Assembly (NCBI GenBank): GCA_030655135.1
Contig: JAURWC010000023.1
Coordinates: 1-64,000, forward strand
DNA length: 64,000 nucleotides
Direction: 5' to 3'
From: Hyphomicrobiaceae bacterium
GTDB taxonomy: Bacteria; Pseudomonadota; Alphaproteobacteria; Rhizobiales; Hyphomicrobiaceae
In this document: positions 18,432 to 27,684 of the stretch, piece by piece
How positions within the stretch are numbered: the stretch's first letter is position 1
Layout of the letters: each line of letters starts with the position of its first letter
Notes under the pieces: model-generated
Database searches by the model: none
What the model saw: the letters and a program-made list of their open reading frames with translations, nothing else
Told to the model about the DNA's origin: nothing
Translations under genes and position numbers: made by a program

Positions 18432-20291
18432 ATGGCCAAGAAGCCCAGATCCGACGACGAAGCGACCACGCCTGCATCAGGCGTTGACGGCCCCGCCAAG
18501 CCGTACGTGGTGCTCGCCCGCAAGTACCGGCCGCAGACGTTTGACGACCTGATCGGCCAGGAGGCGATGGTCACCACGCTACGCAACGCATTCCAGTCGG
18601 GGCGCATCGCTCAGGGCTATATGCTGACCGGCGTGCGCGGCGTCGGCAAGACGACGACGGCCCGCATTCTGGCGCGCGCGCTGAACTACGAAACCGACAC
18701 GATCCATAAGCCAACGATCGACATGCCGGTCTTCGGGCGCCATTGCGCCGATATCATCGACAGCCGCCATCCCGACGTCATCGAGATGGACGCCGCATCC
18801 AACACCGGCATCGAGAACATCCGCGAAATTATCGAGAACGCGCGCTACAAGCCGCTCGTGGCGCGCACCAAGGTGTTCGTGATCGACGAGGTCCACATGC
18901 TGTCCAAGGGCGCGTTCAACGCGCTGCTGAAGACGCTGGAAGAGCCGCCCGAGCATGTGAAGTTCATCTTCGCCACCACCGAAATCCGCAAGGTGCCGGT
19001 GACGGTGCTGTCGCGATGCCAGCGCTTCGACTTGCGCCGTGTCGACGTTCCGTTGCTGACGAAGCACTTCGCCATGATCGTCGCCAACGAGGGCGCAATA
19101 GCCGAAGACGAAGCGCTGCGCGCCATCGCCCGCTCGGCGGAGGGCTCCGTGCGCGACGGCCTGTCGATCCTCGACCAGGCCATCGCCATGGGCCAGGGCA
19201 ACGTCACGTCTGACGGCGTGCGCGCGATGCTGGGCCTGGCCGACCGCGGCCGCATCTTCGATCTGCTGGAGCAGGTGGTTCGCGGCGACACCGCCTCCGC
19301 GCTCGCATCGCTAGCCGGATTGATCCGCGACGGCGCCGAGCCGGCACAGGTGCTGGGTGATCTCGCCGAAGCCGTGCATCTAACGGCCCGGCTCAAGGCC
19401 GTCGGCGCCGAGGCCGGCGGCGAACTAGTCTCTGCGGAAGAGGCCCGCCGCGCATCAAAGCTCGGCGAGAGCCTGTCGGTCGCGTTGCTGGTGCGCGCGT
19501 GGCAGATGCTGCTCAAAGGCCTGGAGGAAGCTGGCAAGGCGCCCAACCCGATGGCTGCCGCCGAGATGGTTCTGATCCGCCTCGCTTACACGGCCGATCT
19601 TCCGGCTCCCGATGAAATCATCGCCGCGCTCGGCGGCGCCTCACGGCCCGCACGCAAGCCCGGCACGCCTTCAGGCGACAGCCCGCCGCGCCGCGAAGAT
19701 CGCGCTCCCCTCAACGTCGCGCCGGCTGCCGCCCCGCAAGCGTCTGCAAATGACATCGCTACACTTGGCCCCGCCGAAGAGTTCGCCTCCGTGTTCGACG
19801 AAGACGCCTATGGCGCCAACGCCGACATGTCCGGAATGGACCTCGACGGCGAGGGTGAAGCTGCGCTCGAGGTTGGCGCACCGGCGCCTGCGGGCCGTCC
19901 CCTCAATACGTTTGCCGATGTGATCGCGCTCGTTGGCGAGAAGCGCGACGCCAGGCTCAAGATCCACCTGGAAGACAACGTCAGCCTGGTGAAGTTCGAC
20001 CCATCTGGCGCCATCGACATCTTCCTGCTGCCGCAGGCCCCGAAGGAACTGGCCAACGATCTGCGCGAAAAGCTAAATCGCTGGACCGGCCGGGCTTGGA
20101 TCGTCGTGCTGTCGAAGGCGGCGGGCGAAACGCCCGTTGGCGAGGTGAACCGCGCTCGCAAGGCGGCAGAGCTGGCCGAACTCAGGGCCCACCCCGCCGT
20201 CGCCGCCGTGCTCGAAGCCTTCCCCGGCGCCGAAATCAGCGAAATCCGACCGCTGCTCGACGCCGCCAAGAAAGATGCCGCCAGCGGCTGA
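18432..20291 (+). CDS. dnaX: DNA polymerase III subunits gamma/tau
   Basis: 619 aa clamp-loader ATPase. After a 25-residue variable start comes YRPQTFDDLIGQEAMVTTL. The Walker A motif GVRGVGKTTTAR begins at about residue 67, Walker B is VFVIDEVHML, the sensor region is IFATTEIRKVPVTVLSRC, and the SRC motif is clear. The Cys-rich zinc module of E. coli DnaX is reduced to a single Cys (FGRHCADI), as I recall for alphaproteobacteria. The C-terminal region past residue 390 is low-complexity linker and the tau alpha-subunit contact domain. I did not identify a frameshift site for gamma. Confidence 0.95.
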   Translation: MAKKPRSDDEATTPASGVDGPAKPYVVLARKYRPQTFDDLIGQEAMVTTLRNAFQSGRIAQGYMLTGVRGVGKTTTARILARALNYETDTIHKPTIDMPVFGRHCADIIDSRHPDVIEMDAASNTGIENIREIIENARYKPLVARTKVFVIDEVHMLSKGAFNALLKTLEEPPEHVKFIFATTEIRKVPVTVLSRCQRFDLRRVDVPLLTKHFAMIVANEGAIAEDEALRAIARSAEGSVRDGLSILDQAIAMGQGNVTSDGVRAMLGLADRGRIFDLLEQVVRGDTASALASLAGLIRDGAEPAQVLGDLAEAVHLTARLKAVGAEAGGELVSAEEARRASKLGESLSVALLVRAWQMLLKGLEEAGKAPNPMAAAEMVLIRLAYTADLPAPDEIIAALGGASRPARKPGTPSGDSPPRREDRAPLNVAPAAAPQASANDIATLGPAEEFASVFDEDAYGANADMSGMDLDGEGEAALEVGAPAPAGRPLNTFADVIALVGEKRDARLKIHLEDNVSLVKFDPSGAIDIFLLPQAPKELANDLREKLNRWTGRAWIVVLSKAAGETPVGEVNRARKAAELAELRAHPAVAAVLEAFPGAEISEIRPLLDAAKKDAASG

Positions 20292-20376
20292 TCATAATCT
20301 ATCCGGCGAGGGCTCGGCCCGCGTTGTGACGTAGAACGTCCACCTATGATCCCATCACCGCTGGCATCGGCGCACC

Positions 20377-20976
20377 TTACGCAAATGCGGTATCGACCAG
20401 CGCATGCACGCGTTGAAAACTTGCCGTCGCCCCGGCAACCAAATGGTCTTCCTCGACCTGGCTCAGCGAGATCGCGTCAAGGGCCGCCGTGAACGTGCGC
20501 CAATGCAGTCCTCGGCCATCGGGGTGGCCGGCAAGATGCCGTGCACCGAAGTTTTCCGATAACCCGAGCTTCATCGCCTCTTTGAGCAGGAATGCCGCTC
20601 CGAGATTGGAACCCTCCGCGACATAGAGCCAGCCCAACGCTGTCGCACGATCGACATCCGCCCGCAGAGGAAGCACAGGCGCAGCTGCCAGCGGCGCGAT
20701 GCCCAAATCCGCCATATCCTGCTCGATCAGTCCAAGACGGCGGCGGCCCGCGAGGTCCGGAAGCAGGCGATCCAAGTGCGGATTGACGTAAAGTGCATCA
20801 ATGTCGCTGTGGAACGCATGTTGGACGGAGACGAAGCGGCCATACTGCTCGCGGCTCTCGAACGGTCGGCCTGCCATGATGCGGCGATCGAGACGGTCGT
20901 GTGCCTCGTGCGTGCTGGCCTTCAGCCGCTTCGCACGGCTGGCTTCAGTGCGATCGAGGATGTTTGCATCCGTCAT
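20377..20976 (-). CDS. Biliverdin-producing heme oxygenase
   Basis: 199 aa, the normal size of bacterial HemO/BphO proteins. It opens ILDRTEASRAKRLKASTHEA, where the His in THEAHDRLD is the proximal heme ligand. GWLYVAEGSNLGAAFLL matches the distal helix with its glycine kink. It cleaves heme to biliverdin, CO and iron. No bacteriophytochrome gene lies next to it, so iron recovery from heme is a simple guess. The start at 20976 was chosen because the upstream open 44 codons are not conserved-looking. Confidence 0.85.
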   Translation of the reverse strand: MTDANILDRTEASRAKRLKASTHEAHDRLDRRIMAGRPFESREQYGRFVSVQHAFHSDIDALYVNPHLDRLLPDLAGRRRLGLIEQDMADLGIAPLAAAPVLPLRADVDRATALGWLYVAEGSNLGAAFLLKEAMKLGLSENFGARHLAGHPDGRGLHWRTFTAALDAISLSQVEEDHLVAGATASFQRVHALVDTAFA

Positions 20977-21387
20977 TCGGAGCGCCTTTTGCATGAACCA
21001 ATCAATTGCCTGAGCGAATGACAACACGCCTGACGTGTCAACGCCGCTTACTGGCCCCCTTCGGCCGCCCACGCGGAGAGTGTCATCGAGCTCGCGCAAA
21101 CGACGCATAATTGCGCAAAGTAGGCACTAGAAATCAACAAATCTAGTCCGATCCACGCCCTGCGGATGTCCTGACTGCCGCTGGGCCGGTGGCCGCCGCC
21201 TCGCCTGCAAAGACGTTCGTCCGGCGTACAAACCCAGCAAAATCAATGCCGCACCAAGTTGCAGGTCGCATCGCCGCACCGTCCTGCCGGTCGAAAAGGC
21301 TTGCCCTCTGGTCACGCAACCGACAAGACAACGCTGGAGACCGGGGGCACCCCCGCGACCCCGCCCCGCAAACAATCTGAAGAGACC
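20977..21387. other. Divergent intergenic region between heme oxygenase and rimO
   Basis: About 410 bases with no credible gene. A weak 5-bp hairpin (CTAGA..TCTAG) lies near 21127. Both promoters must be here; I could not assign clear -35/-10 boxes. Confidence 0.4.
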
Positions 21388-22800
21388 ATGACCTCCGTTT
21401 CACAGGCCAAGCGATCTGCCAAGCCGCGTGCCGTGCGCAAAGCGCCGGCCCCCGCGAAGGCGCGCCGCGACAAGGCCAAAGCCGTGGCACCAAAGGTCGG
21501 CTTCGTTTCGCTGGGTTGTCCCAAGGCGCTCGTTGATTCCGAGCGCATCATCACCAAGCTCCGCGCCGAGGGCTATCAGGTGGCCGCCGACTATCAGGGT
21601 GCCGACGTCGTCGTCGTCAACACCTGCGGCTTCCTCGACAGCGCCAAGAAAGAAAGCCTCGACGCCATCGGCGAAGCCATCGCTTCCAACGGCCGCGTCA
21701 TCGTCACTGGCTGTATGGGCGTGGAGGAAGGCCGCATCCGCGCTGCTCATCCCGGCGTTCTCGCCGTCACCGGTCCGCATCAGTACGAGCAGGTCGTCTC
21801 CGCCGTGCACGACGCCGTGCCGCCGCTGCATGACCCCTACGTCGACCTCGTGCCGCCGGAAGGCCTTCGCCTCACGCCGCGCCACTACGCGTACCTGAAA
21901 ATTTCCGAGGGTTGCAACAACCGCTGCTCGTTCTGCATCATCCCGAGCCTGCGCGGCGACCTGGCCAGCCGCCCCGCCGCCAGCGTGATGGGCGAAGCCG
22001 AACGCCTCGTCAAAGCCGGCGTAAAGGAGCTGCTGGTCATCAGCCAGGACACCAGCGCCTACGGCCTCGACATCAAATATGCCGAGAGCAACTGGCGCGG
22101 GCAGCCGTTGAAGGCCCGCTTCCTTGACCTGTCGCGCGCCCTCGGCGACCTCGGTGCGTGGGTCCGCATGCATTACGTCTACCCATACCCGCACGTGGAC
22201 GACGTCATCCCGCTGATGGCCGACGGCAAGATCCTGCCCTACCTGGACATTCCCTTCCAGCACGCCTCACCGGCCGTGTTGAAGGCCATGCGCCGCCCGG
22301 CGCATCAGGAAAAGACTGCCGCCCGCATAGCCCGCTGGCGCGACGTCTGCCCGGACCTGGCGATCCGCTCCACCTTCATCGTCGGCTTTCCCGGCGAGAC
22401 CGAGGAAGACTTCACCTTCCTGCTGGACTGGCTGAAGGAAGCCAAGCTCAACCGCGTCGGCTGCTTCAAGTACGAGCCTGTCGAAGGCGCCAGGGCCAAC
22501 GACCTCGCAGGACTGATCCCCGAAGAGGTGAAGGACGAACGCTGGCACCGTTTCATGGCCGTGCAGCAGGACATCAGCCGCGATTTGCTCGCGCAGAAGG
22601 TCGGCAAAACGATCGACGTCGTCATCGACGAAGTGGACGCCGAAGGCGCCATCGGGCGCTCCAAATGGGACGCACCGGAAATCGACGGATCAGTATTTTT
22701 GAACGGCGAAACGTCGGTCAAAGCCGGCGACATCATTCCGGTGCGCGTATTGCACGCCGATGAATACGATCTGTGGGGCGAACGCGCCTCCACCAGCTGA
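21388..22800 (+). CDS. rimO: Ribosomal protein S12 methylthiotransferase
   Basis: 470-aa radical SAM enzyme that methylthiolates Asp88 of ribosomal protein S12. The N-terminal UPF0004 domain holds cluster ligands Cys44, Cys80 and Cys109 ([30 protein letters not shown]). The radical SAM triad is Cys176, Cys180 and Cys183 ([15 protein letters not shown]), and a TRAM domain ends the protein. VDSER after the first Cys and the SLRG signature separate RimO from MiaB. A basic, Ala/Lys-rich extension of about 35 residues precedes the conserved start. It has its own promoter region. Confidence 0.96.
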   Translation: MTSVSQAKRSAKPRAVRKAPAPAKARRDKAKAVAPKVGFVSLGCPKALVDSERIITKLRAEGYQVAADYQGADVVVVNTCGFLDSAKKESLDAIGEAIASNGRVIVTGCMGVEEGRIRAAHPGVLAVTGPHQYEQVVSAVHDAVPPLHDPYVDLVPPEGLRLTPRHYAYLKISEGCNNRCSFCIIPSLRGDLASRPAASVMGEAERLVKAGVKELLVISQDTSAYGLDIKYAESNWRGQPLKARFLDLSRALGDLGAWVRMHYVYPYPHVDDVIPLMADGKILPYLDIPFQHASPAVLKAMRRPAHQEKTAARIARWRDVCPDLAIRSTFIVGFPGETEEDFTFLLDWLKEAKLNRVGCFKYEPVEGARANDLAGLIPEEVKDERWHRFMAVQQDISRDLLAQKVGKTIDVVIDEVDAEGAIGRSKWDAPEIDGSVFLNGETSVKAGDIIPVRVLHADEYDLWGERASTS

Positions 22801-22929
22801 CGTTGAAGCGGAACAGTAATTCCGCTGCGCCCTATCGTTAGCTCAATACCGACATAATGGCACCACCTTTGCCGCCGAAAGCAGTTGCTGGCGTGAACTT
22901 ATTCGCGCACTGACCTTTGGAAGCATCTC

Positions 22930-24687
22930 ATGCAGTTTCTGCGCATCGCGACCTCATCCGGGCTAGTTGCCCTCTCCTTTGCCGCTGCTCATGCGCCGGC
23001 CGCCAACGCGGCAGACCGGCAGACACCGCTGATCGAACTTGCCCAGGCGCCGCCAGCCACGGCGAAAGAGGACGAGGACGACAAGCGCAAGGGCCGTCGG
23101 GATGGCGGAGACCGCGGTGAGCGCCGTGGCGGTGAAGGCCGCGGAGAGGGCAGAGGAGAAGGCAGGGGCCAAGGTCGTGGCGAAGGCCGCGAGCGCGGTG
23201 AAGGCAGCGGAGGCGAAAATCGTGGAGAACGGGGCGGCGGACGCCCGGATCAGCCGCCGGCCAAGCAAGTCGAGCCAAAGCAGGTCGCGCCACCACCACC
23301 CCCGCAGCGCCAGGTCACCCCTCCGCCAGCACCGCCGGCCCAGCAACGCCAAGCAGCACCGCCTCCACCAGCCGCGCCGCAACAGCAGCGGCAGGTCACG
23401 CCGCGGGATCAGCTGCCAGCGCGCACGGAACAGCCTAGCAGGGTGCAGGAACTCAAGGAGCGTATGCGGGAACGCGTCCAAGTACCGAACCGTGGCGACG
23501 ATCGGCGCGATGACCGTGGCGACCGCCGCAACGATCGGGACAACCCAGGCGACCGCGACAATCGCTTCGGCCGTGATCGCGATCGCGATCGCGACGACAG
23601 GCGTGCGCCTGTTCAAGTCGAAGAACGCCGCAATGCACCGCCGGCCCAGGCCGAACCCCGCCGGCTCGATACCTTCAAGGATCGCTTCCGCTCGCGCGTC
23701 GGCGAAGATAAGGCGTTCCAGGATCTGCGCCGCGGCCGTGATGAACGCGTCCGCGAGCGCCGCGAACGCACGCGTGACGCCACGCCGTTCCGCGGCATCG
23801 AGGAACTGAAATCCAAGCGCCGCGAACGCCGTGAAGGCGGAGCCGTGGTCATTGATGAGCCCGATAAGCGCTCAATTATTCGCGAGGGCGGCCGCTCCAT
23901 CATCCGCACGGACGAGAACGAGCGCCTGCGCCGCAACTTCCGCGACGTGCGCCGCGAAAAGCGCAACGGACGTGACGTCACCATCGCTGTCGGCACCGGT
24001 GGCGTACAGATCTTCACGGATTTCGACGACGATGGGCGCCCCCGCCGCCGCTGGCGCCGCGGCGCTGATGGCCGCGACGTCGTGCTGTTCGACAACTCTC
24101 GCTCTCGCGGCTGGAGTCGTGGCCGCCGCGGCGGATTGTTTGACGCCGTGATCGACCTGCCGCCGCCCCGCCTGCGCATTCCGCGCGACGAATACATCGT
24201 CGACTACGATCGCGCCTCGGAGGATGACCTCTACGACGCACTCTCGGCGCCACCGGTCGAGGAAATCGACGAGGGCTATTCGATCGACGAGATCCGCTCC
24301 AGCTATTCGCTCCGCGATCGCATGCGCCGCATCGACCTCGACACGATCAACTTCGCGTTCGGGTCGTGGGAAGTCGAGGAGCAGGACTACGACCGCCTGG
24401 AACGCGTCGCCCGCGCCATGCGCCGCGTCCTGCGCCGCAACGCCGACGAAATGTTCCTGATCGAAGGTCACACGGACGCCGTCGGCTCGGACGATGACAA
24501 CCTGACACTGTCCGATCGCCGGGCAGAGTCTGTCGCCCGCATTCTGTCGGAAGAATTCCAGATCCCGGCGGAAAACCTGACGACCCAGGGCTACGGCGAG
24601 CAGTTCTTGAAAATCGATACGTCGGAAGCGGAGCGTGCCAACCGGCGTGTCGCCATCCGCCGCATCACACCACTGTTGGCGCGGTAA
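22930..24687 (+). CDS. OmpA-family protein with long Gly/Arg/Pro-rich disordered region
   Basis: 585 aa. A signal peptide (about residues 1-28, ending ANA) leads into an Asp/Lys then Gly-Arg-Glu repeat tract (RGEGRGEGRGQGRGEG, residues about 66-85), a Pro/Gln-rich tract (about 100-160) and an Arg/Asp-rich tract (about 175-245). The C-terminal OmpA peptidoglycan-binding domain starts near residue 472 (INFAFGSWEVEEQD) with the motif IEGHTDAVGSDDDNLTLSDR and ends ANRRVAIRRI. It should tether the envelope to peptidoglycan from the periplasm. The repeat DNA is prone to slippage. No operon partner is present. Confidence 0.85.
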   Translation: MQFLRIATSSGLVALSFAAAHAPAANAADRQTPLIELAQAPPATAKEDEDDKRKGRRDGGDRGERRGGEGRGEGRGEGRGQGRGEGRERGEGSGGENRGERGGGRPDQPPAKQVEPKQVAPPPPPQRQVTPPPAPPAQQRQAAPPPPAAPQQQRQVTPRDQLPARTEQPSRVQELKERMRERVQVPNRGDDRRDDRGDRRNDRDNPGDRDNRFGRDRDRDRDDRRAPVQVEERRNAPPAQAEPRRLDTFKDRFRSRVGEDKAFQDLRRGRDERVRERRERTRDATPFRGIEELKSKRRERREGGAVVIDEPDKRSIIREGGRSIIRTDENERLRRNFRDVRREKRNGRDVTIAVGTGGVQIFTDFDDDGRPRRRWRRGADGRDVVLFDNSRSRGWSRGRRGGLFDAVIDLPPPRLRIPRDEYIVDYDRASEDDLYDALSAPPVEEIDEGYSIDEIRSSYSLRDRMRRIDLDTINFAFGSWEVEEQDYDRLERVARAMRRVLRRNADEMFLIEGHTDAVGSDDDNLTLSDRRAESVARILSEEFQIPAENLTTQGYGEQFLKIDTSEAERANRRVAIRRITPLLAR

Positions 24688-24691
24688 CGGG

Positions 24692-24732
24692 CTCAGACGC
24701 GCGGCGGCGGCATGTGCCGCTGCTTGTCTGAG
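24692..24732 (+). terminator. Hairpin after the OmpA-like gene (weak terminator)
   Basis: CTCAGAC pairs with GTCTGAG, with further G/C pairing inside. It begins 5 nt after the stop codon but no T-run follows, so termination is uncertain. Confidence 0.35.
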
Positions 24733-24897
24733 AATCGCAAGCCGATCTCCCGCGCATTCTGAGAGGCTGGGCAAGAATCTCCCAATTGCCTCAATGTTGG
24801 GCAGGACAGTTTTGGTTTTCGCTCACTTTTGATATATAGGCGGTCGCAGCTGCACCGGAATGTCGGACAGCGCACAGATGAGAAGGGGGACGTACGT

Positions 24898-25128
24898 ATG
24901 CTTGCACCTTATCTAGGTGAATACAGCTTTCTTGAGCCGGTCATTATCGCCTCGCTCGTCGTTTTTGTCGTCGACCTGATCGGCAACATCGTCTCGTTCA
25001 GCAACCGCTTCGTCAACGCGCTCGTGACCGCCATCATCTTCGGTCTCATCTTCGGCGCGCTGTCCTACTACGGCTACGGCGGCGTCGCGATGGACCTGCC
25101 CACATCGGTGCCCGCTTCCTCGCCCTGA
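24898..25128 (+). CDS. Small two-helix membrane protein
   Basis: 76 aa beginning MLAPYLGEYSFLEPVIIASL, with two hydrophobic helices (about residues 13-33 and 41-62, joined by GNIVSFSNRF). A strong ribosome site (AAGGGGG) precedes the ATG at 24898, and a TATATA element lies about 65 nt upstream. A good terminator follows, so it is a single-gene transcript. No family recognised. Confidence 0.7.
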   Translation: MLAPYLGEYSFLEPVIIASLVVFVVDLIGNIVSFSNRFVNALVTAIIFGLIFGALSYYGYGGVAMDLPTSVPASSP

Positions 25129-25151
25129 TCGGCGGTAGCAAACTGGAATTC

Positions 25152-25191
25152 AAGGGATCGCCGTCCAACCGGATGCGCGGTCCCTTTCTTT
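25152..25191 (+). terminator. Rho-independent terminator
   Basis: A 10-bp stem AAGGGATCGC / GCGGTCCCTT-type pairing (one T-G pair) with a 15-nt loop is followed by TCTTTTC. It ends the small membrane protein transcript. Confidence 0.65.
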
Positions 25192-25202
25192 TCGGTCACA
25201 AG

Positions 25203-25454
25203 TTAATCCCGGCTGCCGCCGTCGTAGCTGTTCAGCTCTGCACGCCGGCGGAAATAATCCAATACCCAGATCCGCACCGCCGTCGATAGGCCGCCGTCAT
25301 CACCGCGCGCGTCGTCGATCTGCGCCACCAGCCCCGCCAGCGTCAGTTTCTGCTCGGCCGCCGCGTCGCGCAGCGCATCCCAGAACGGCGCCTCCAGCGA
25401 GATCGACGTCCGGTGTCCCTTGATCGAGAATGAGCGCTTCTGCGGCCGGCTCAT
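25203..25454 (-). CDS. Ribbon-helix-helix domain protein
   Basis: 83 aa. The segment RTSISLEAPFWDALRDAAAE is a ribbon-helix-helix DNA-binding motif of the RHH_4 kind, followed by a Leu-rich helix and AVRIWVLDYFRRR. Proteins of this kind accompany DUF4169 genes next to fumC in many Rhizobiales. The start overlaps the DUF4169 stop by 4 nt. It may regulate its own cluster. Confidence 0.8.
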   Translation of the reverse strand: MSRPQKRSFSIKGHRTSISLEAPFWDALRDAAAEQKLTLAGLVAQIDDARGDDGGLSTAVRIWVLDYFRRRAELNSYDGGSRD

Positions 25455-25672
25455 GACGCGTCGTCGTCCGCCGGCTTGCCAGCATCTGTAGCAGCGCCCT
25501 CGCGCTCGTGTGCCCGAAGCCGCGCGGCCCGCAATGCCTCGTTGGCCTCTTGGTCTTTACGCTCGCGCTTCGTCCGCCCGAACTTCGCGCGGTTTTCCTC
25601 GGCCCGCTTCTCGCTGGCCGCACGCGCCTTCGTCTTTCGCGCCTGCCGCAAATTGACGATGTCGGCTGTCAT
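25451..25672 (-). CDS. DUF4169 family small protein
   Basis: 73 aa, starting MTADIVNLRQARKTKARAAS, the recognisable DUF4169 opening. It is a charged, helical protein with many Arg, Lys, Glu and Ala residues. The ATG begins one nt after the ccdB stop codon and its own stop overlaps the next gene, so it is embedded in one transcript ccdA-ccdB-DUF4169-RHH. The much longer frame upstream overlaps ccdB out of frame and is not credible. Function unknown. Confidence 0.82.
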   Translation of the reverse strand: MTADIVNLRQARKTKARAASEKRAEENRAKFGRTKRERKDQEANEALRAARLRAHEREGAATDAGKPADDDAS

Positions 25673-25673
25673 C

Positions 25674-25985
25674 TCAGAACCCGGAAAAGAGAAGATCGAT
25701 AGACCGCAGTATCTCGAACCTATCGGGCTCAAGGTTCCCGACCGTTTTACCCAGCTGTTTCTTAGGCAACGACACCATGCGATCGACTGCCACCACAAAA
25801 CGTTGCCGGCCCACGGCGACGAGGGGCCGAAGGCGCTGCACTGGTGGAAGGTCGGCCGGCTTGAACAACGGCGCGACGATCACCGTATCCAAAAATTCCG
25901 TCTCTTCATGCTGCAACACGACGACGAGCCGATCTTTGACGCCGCCCGCCACACGCATCAAGGACCGGACGTCAAATCTTTTCAT
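25674..25985 (-). CDS. ccdB: CcdB-like toxin
   Basis: 103 aa, matching the CcdB family in length and layout: MKRFDVRSL, LVVVLQHEETEFLDTVIVAPL, YPVV-like LRPLVAVGRQRFVVAVDRM and the end IDLLFSGF. CcdB poisons DNA gyrase. In F-plasmid CcdB the last three residues Trp-Gly-Ile are needed for toxicity; here they read Ser-Gly-Phe, so activity may be altered or the protein may resemble a chromosomal detoxified variant. The ATG overlaps the ccdA stop by 4 nt. The downstream gene starts one base after its stop. Confidence 0.8.
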   Translation of the reverse strand: MKRFDVRSLMRVAGGVKDRLVVVLQHEETEFLDTVIVAPLFKPADLPPVQRLRPLVAVGRQRFVVAVDRMVSLPKKQLGKTVGNLEPDRFEILRSIDLLFSGF

Positions 25986-26221
25986 TCTTTGAGCCAGTCA
26001 GGCGTGTACCACATGCCGTCTCGCTCAAGCTGAGCGTTGCCGGCCTCGATCGCCTCGCGATTATCCTCAAGCCACTTCTTGCGCCGTTTCTCACGTAATT
26101 GCTCGTTAAGAGCGGCTTCGAGGACGGCCGACAAATTCGTTCCCGCCTCCTTCGCCTCAGCGACCAGAGCAGCATCGATCGACAGGTTAACGGCCTTCTT
26201 CCTGTTCGCTTGCGCAGCCAT
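25982..26221 (-). CDS. ccdA: CcdA-like antitoxin
   Basis: 79 aa. The N-terminus is a ribbon-helix-helix (KKAVNLSIDAALVAEAKEAG), the C-terminus a charged arm (EAIEAGNAQLERDG) ending YTPDWLKE that should wrap the toxin. I chose the ATG at 26221 because GGAG lies 8 nt ahead. ATGs at 26233 and 26242 fall within the operator palindrome and are less likely. It is first in the ccdAB-DUF4169-RHH transcript. Confidence 0.83.
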   Translation of the reverse strand: MAAQANRKKAVNLSIDAALVAEAKEAGTNLSAVLEAALNEQLREKRRKKWLEDNREAIEAGNAQLERDGMWYTPDWLKE

Positions 26222-26231
26222 TGCACACTCC

Positions 26232-26258
26232 ATGATGCGCACGTTTGATGCGCATCAT
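26232..26258. promoter_or_regulatory. Probable ccdAB operator (perfect inverted repeat)
   Basis: ATGATGCGCA - CGTTTGA - TGCGCATCAT: two perfect 10-bp arms with a 7-bp spacer, 11 nt upstream of the ccdA start. Such palindromes are where CcdA-type ribbon-helix-helix dimers bind for autoregulation. Confidence 0.7.
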
Positions 26259-26283
26259 ATCCCAACAATCCTGGCTTGCAACC

Positions 26284-27684
26284 CTACTCCGGCCCGATCA
26301 TCTTGCGCGGGTCGACCACCTCGTCGAACTCCTTGTCGGTTACGTAGCCGCCGCCGACGGCTTCCTCGCGCAGCGTCGTGCCCTTCTTGTGCGCCGTCTT
26401 GGCGATCTTGGCGGCCGCGTCGTAGCCGATCTTCGGCGCCAGGGCCGTCACCAGCATCAGCGAGCGATCCAGCCCCGCCTTGATATTGTCCTCGCGCGGC
26501 TCGATGCCGGCGATGCAGTTGTCCGTGAACGAGCGCGCCGCATCACCCAGGATGCGCACAGACTGCAGGAAATTGTAGGCCATCACCGGATTGAACACGT
26601 TGAGCTCGAAGTGCCCCTGGCTGCCCGCGAACGTCAACGCCGCATGATTGCCGAACACGTGCGCGCACACCATCGTCAGCGCCTCGCACTGCGTAGGGTT
26701 GACCTTGCCCGGCATGATCGACGAGCCCGGCTCGTTCTCCGGCAGCGACAGCTCCCCCAGGCCCGACCGCGGGCCCGACCCCAGAAAGCGGATGTCGTTG
26801 GCAATCTTGAACAGCGACGCCGCCACCGTGTTGATCGCGCCATGGCTCATCACCATCGCGTCGTGCGCGGCCAGCGCCTCGAACTTGTTCGGTGCCGTCG
26901 TGAACGCGAGCCCGGTGATCGAAGCGACGCGTTCCGCCACCTTCTCTGCAAACCCCTTCGGCGCATTCAGCCCCGTACCAACCGCCGTGCCGCCCTGCGC
27001 CAGCTGCATCAAATCCGGCAGCGTCTGCTCGATGCGGCGAATGCCGTTCTCCACCTGCTTGGCATAGCCGGAGAATTCCTGCCCCAGCGTCAGCGGCGTC
27101 GCGTCCTGCGTATGCGTGCGGCCGATCTTGATGATGTGCTCCCACGCCTTGGCCTTGGCATCGAGTGCGCCGTGCAGATGCTTGAGCGCCGGCACCAGCT
27201 TGTGCTGGATCTCTTCGGCGCACGCGATGTGCATCGCCGTCGGATACGTATCATTTGACGACTGCGCCATGTTCACGTGATCGTTGGGATGGATCGGCTT
27301 CTTCGACCCCATCTCACCACCGAGCATCTCGATCGCCCGGTTCGAGATCACCTCGTTGGCATTCATGTTCGACTGCGTGCCAGACCCGGTCTGCCAGACG
27401 ACGAGCGGAAAGTGCGCATCGAGCTTGCCGTCGATCACCTCCTGCGCAGCATTTACGATGGCATCGCCAAGGCTCTTGTCCAGCTTGCCGAGCGCCATGT
27501 TGGCCTCAGCTGCCGCCCTCTTGACGATACCCAGCGCACGGATGACGGGCTTTGGCTGCGTCTCGATGCCGATTTTGAAGTTGCCGAGCGAGCGCTGCGC
27601 CTGCGCACCCCAATATTTGTCCGCCTCGACCTCGATCGGGCCAAACGTGTCGGTCTCGGTGCGCGTCGGCGTTTTGGCGGTCAT
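26284..27684 (-). CDS. fumC: Fumarate hydratase, class II
   Basis: 466-aa iron-independent fumarase of the TCA cycle. The substrate-loop signature [17 protein letters not shown] is intact, and other family blocks are visible: [37 protein letters not shown] and [20 protein letters not shown]. Length and start ([20 protein letters not shown]) are normal. In relatives, fumC is followed by DUF4169 and an RHH gene; here ccdAB is interposed. Confidence 0.97.
   Translation of the reverse strand: MTAKTPTRTETDTFGPIEVEADKYWGAQAQRSLGNFKIGIETQPKPVIRALGIVKRAAAEANMALGKLDKSLGDAIVNAAQEVIDGKLDAHFPLVVWQTGSGTQSNMNANEVISNRAIEMLGGEMGSKKPIHPNDHVNMAQSSNDTYPTAMHIACAEEIQHKLVPALKHLHGALDAKAKAWEHIIKIGRTHTQDATPLTLGQEFSGYAKQVENGIRRIEQTLPDLMQLAQGGTAVGTGLNAPKGFAEKVAERVASITGLAFTTAPNKFEALAAHDAMVMSHGAINTVAASLFKIANDIRFLGSGPRSGLGELSLPENEPGSSIMPGKVNPTQCEALTMVCAHVFGNHAALTFAGSQGHFELNVFNPVMAYNFLQSVRILGDAARSFTDNCIAGIEPREDNIKAGLDRSLMLVTALAPKIGYDAAAKIAKTAHKKGTTLREEAVGGGYVTDKEFDEVVDPRKMIGPE

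Noticed and set aside
22810-22839. GGAAC...CGTT before the OmpA-like gene
   Set aside because: The gap is 21 bp; EcfG promoters need 16-17 bp.
26245-27258. A 337-codon open frame opposite fumC
   Set aside because: Arg/His/Gln-rich shadow translation with no motif; fumC is unmistakable on the other strand.
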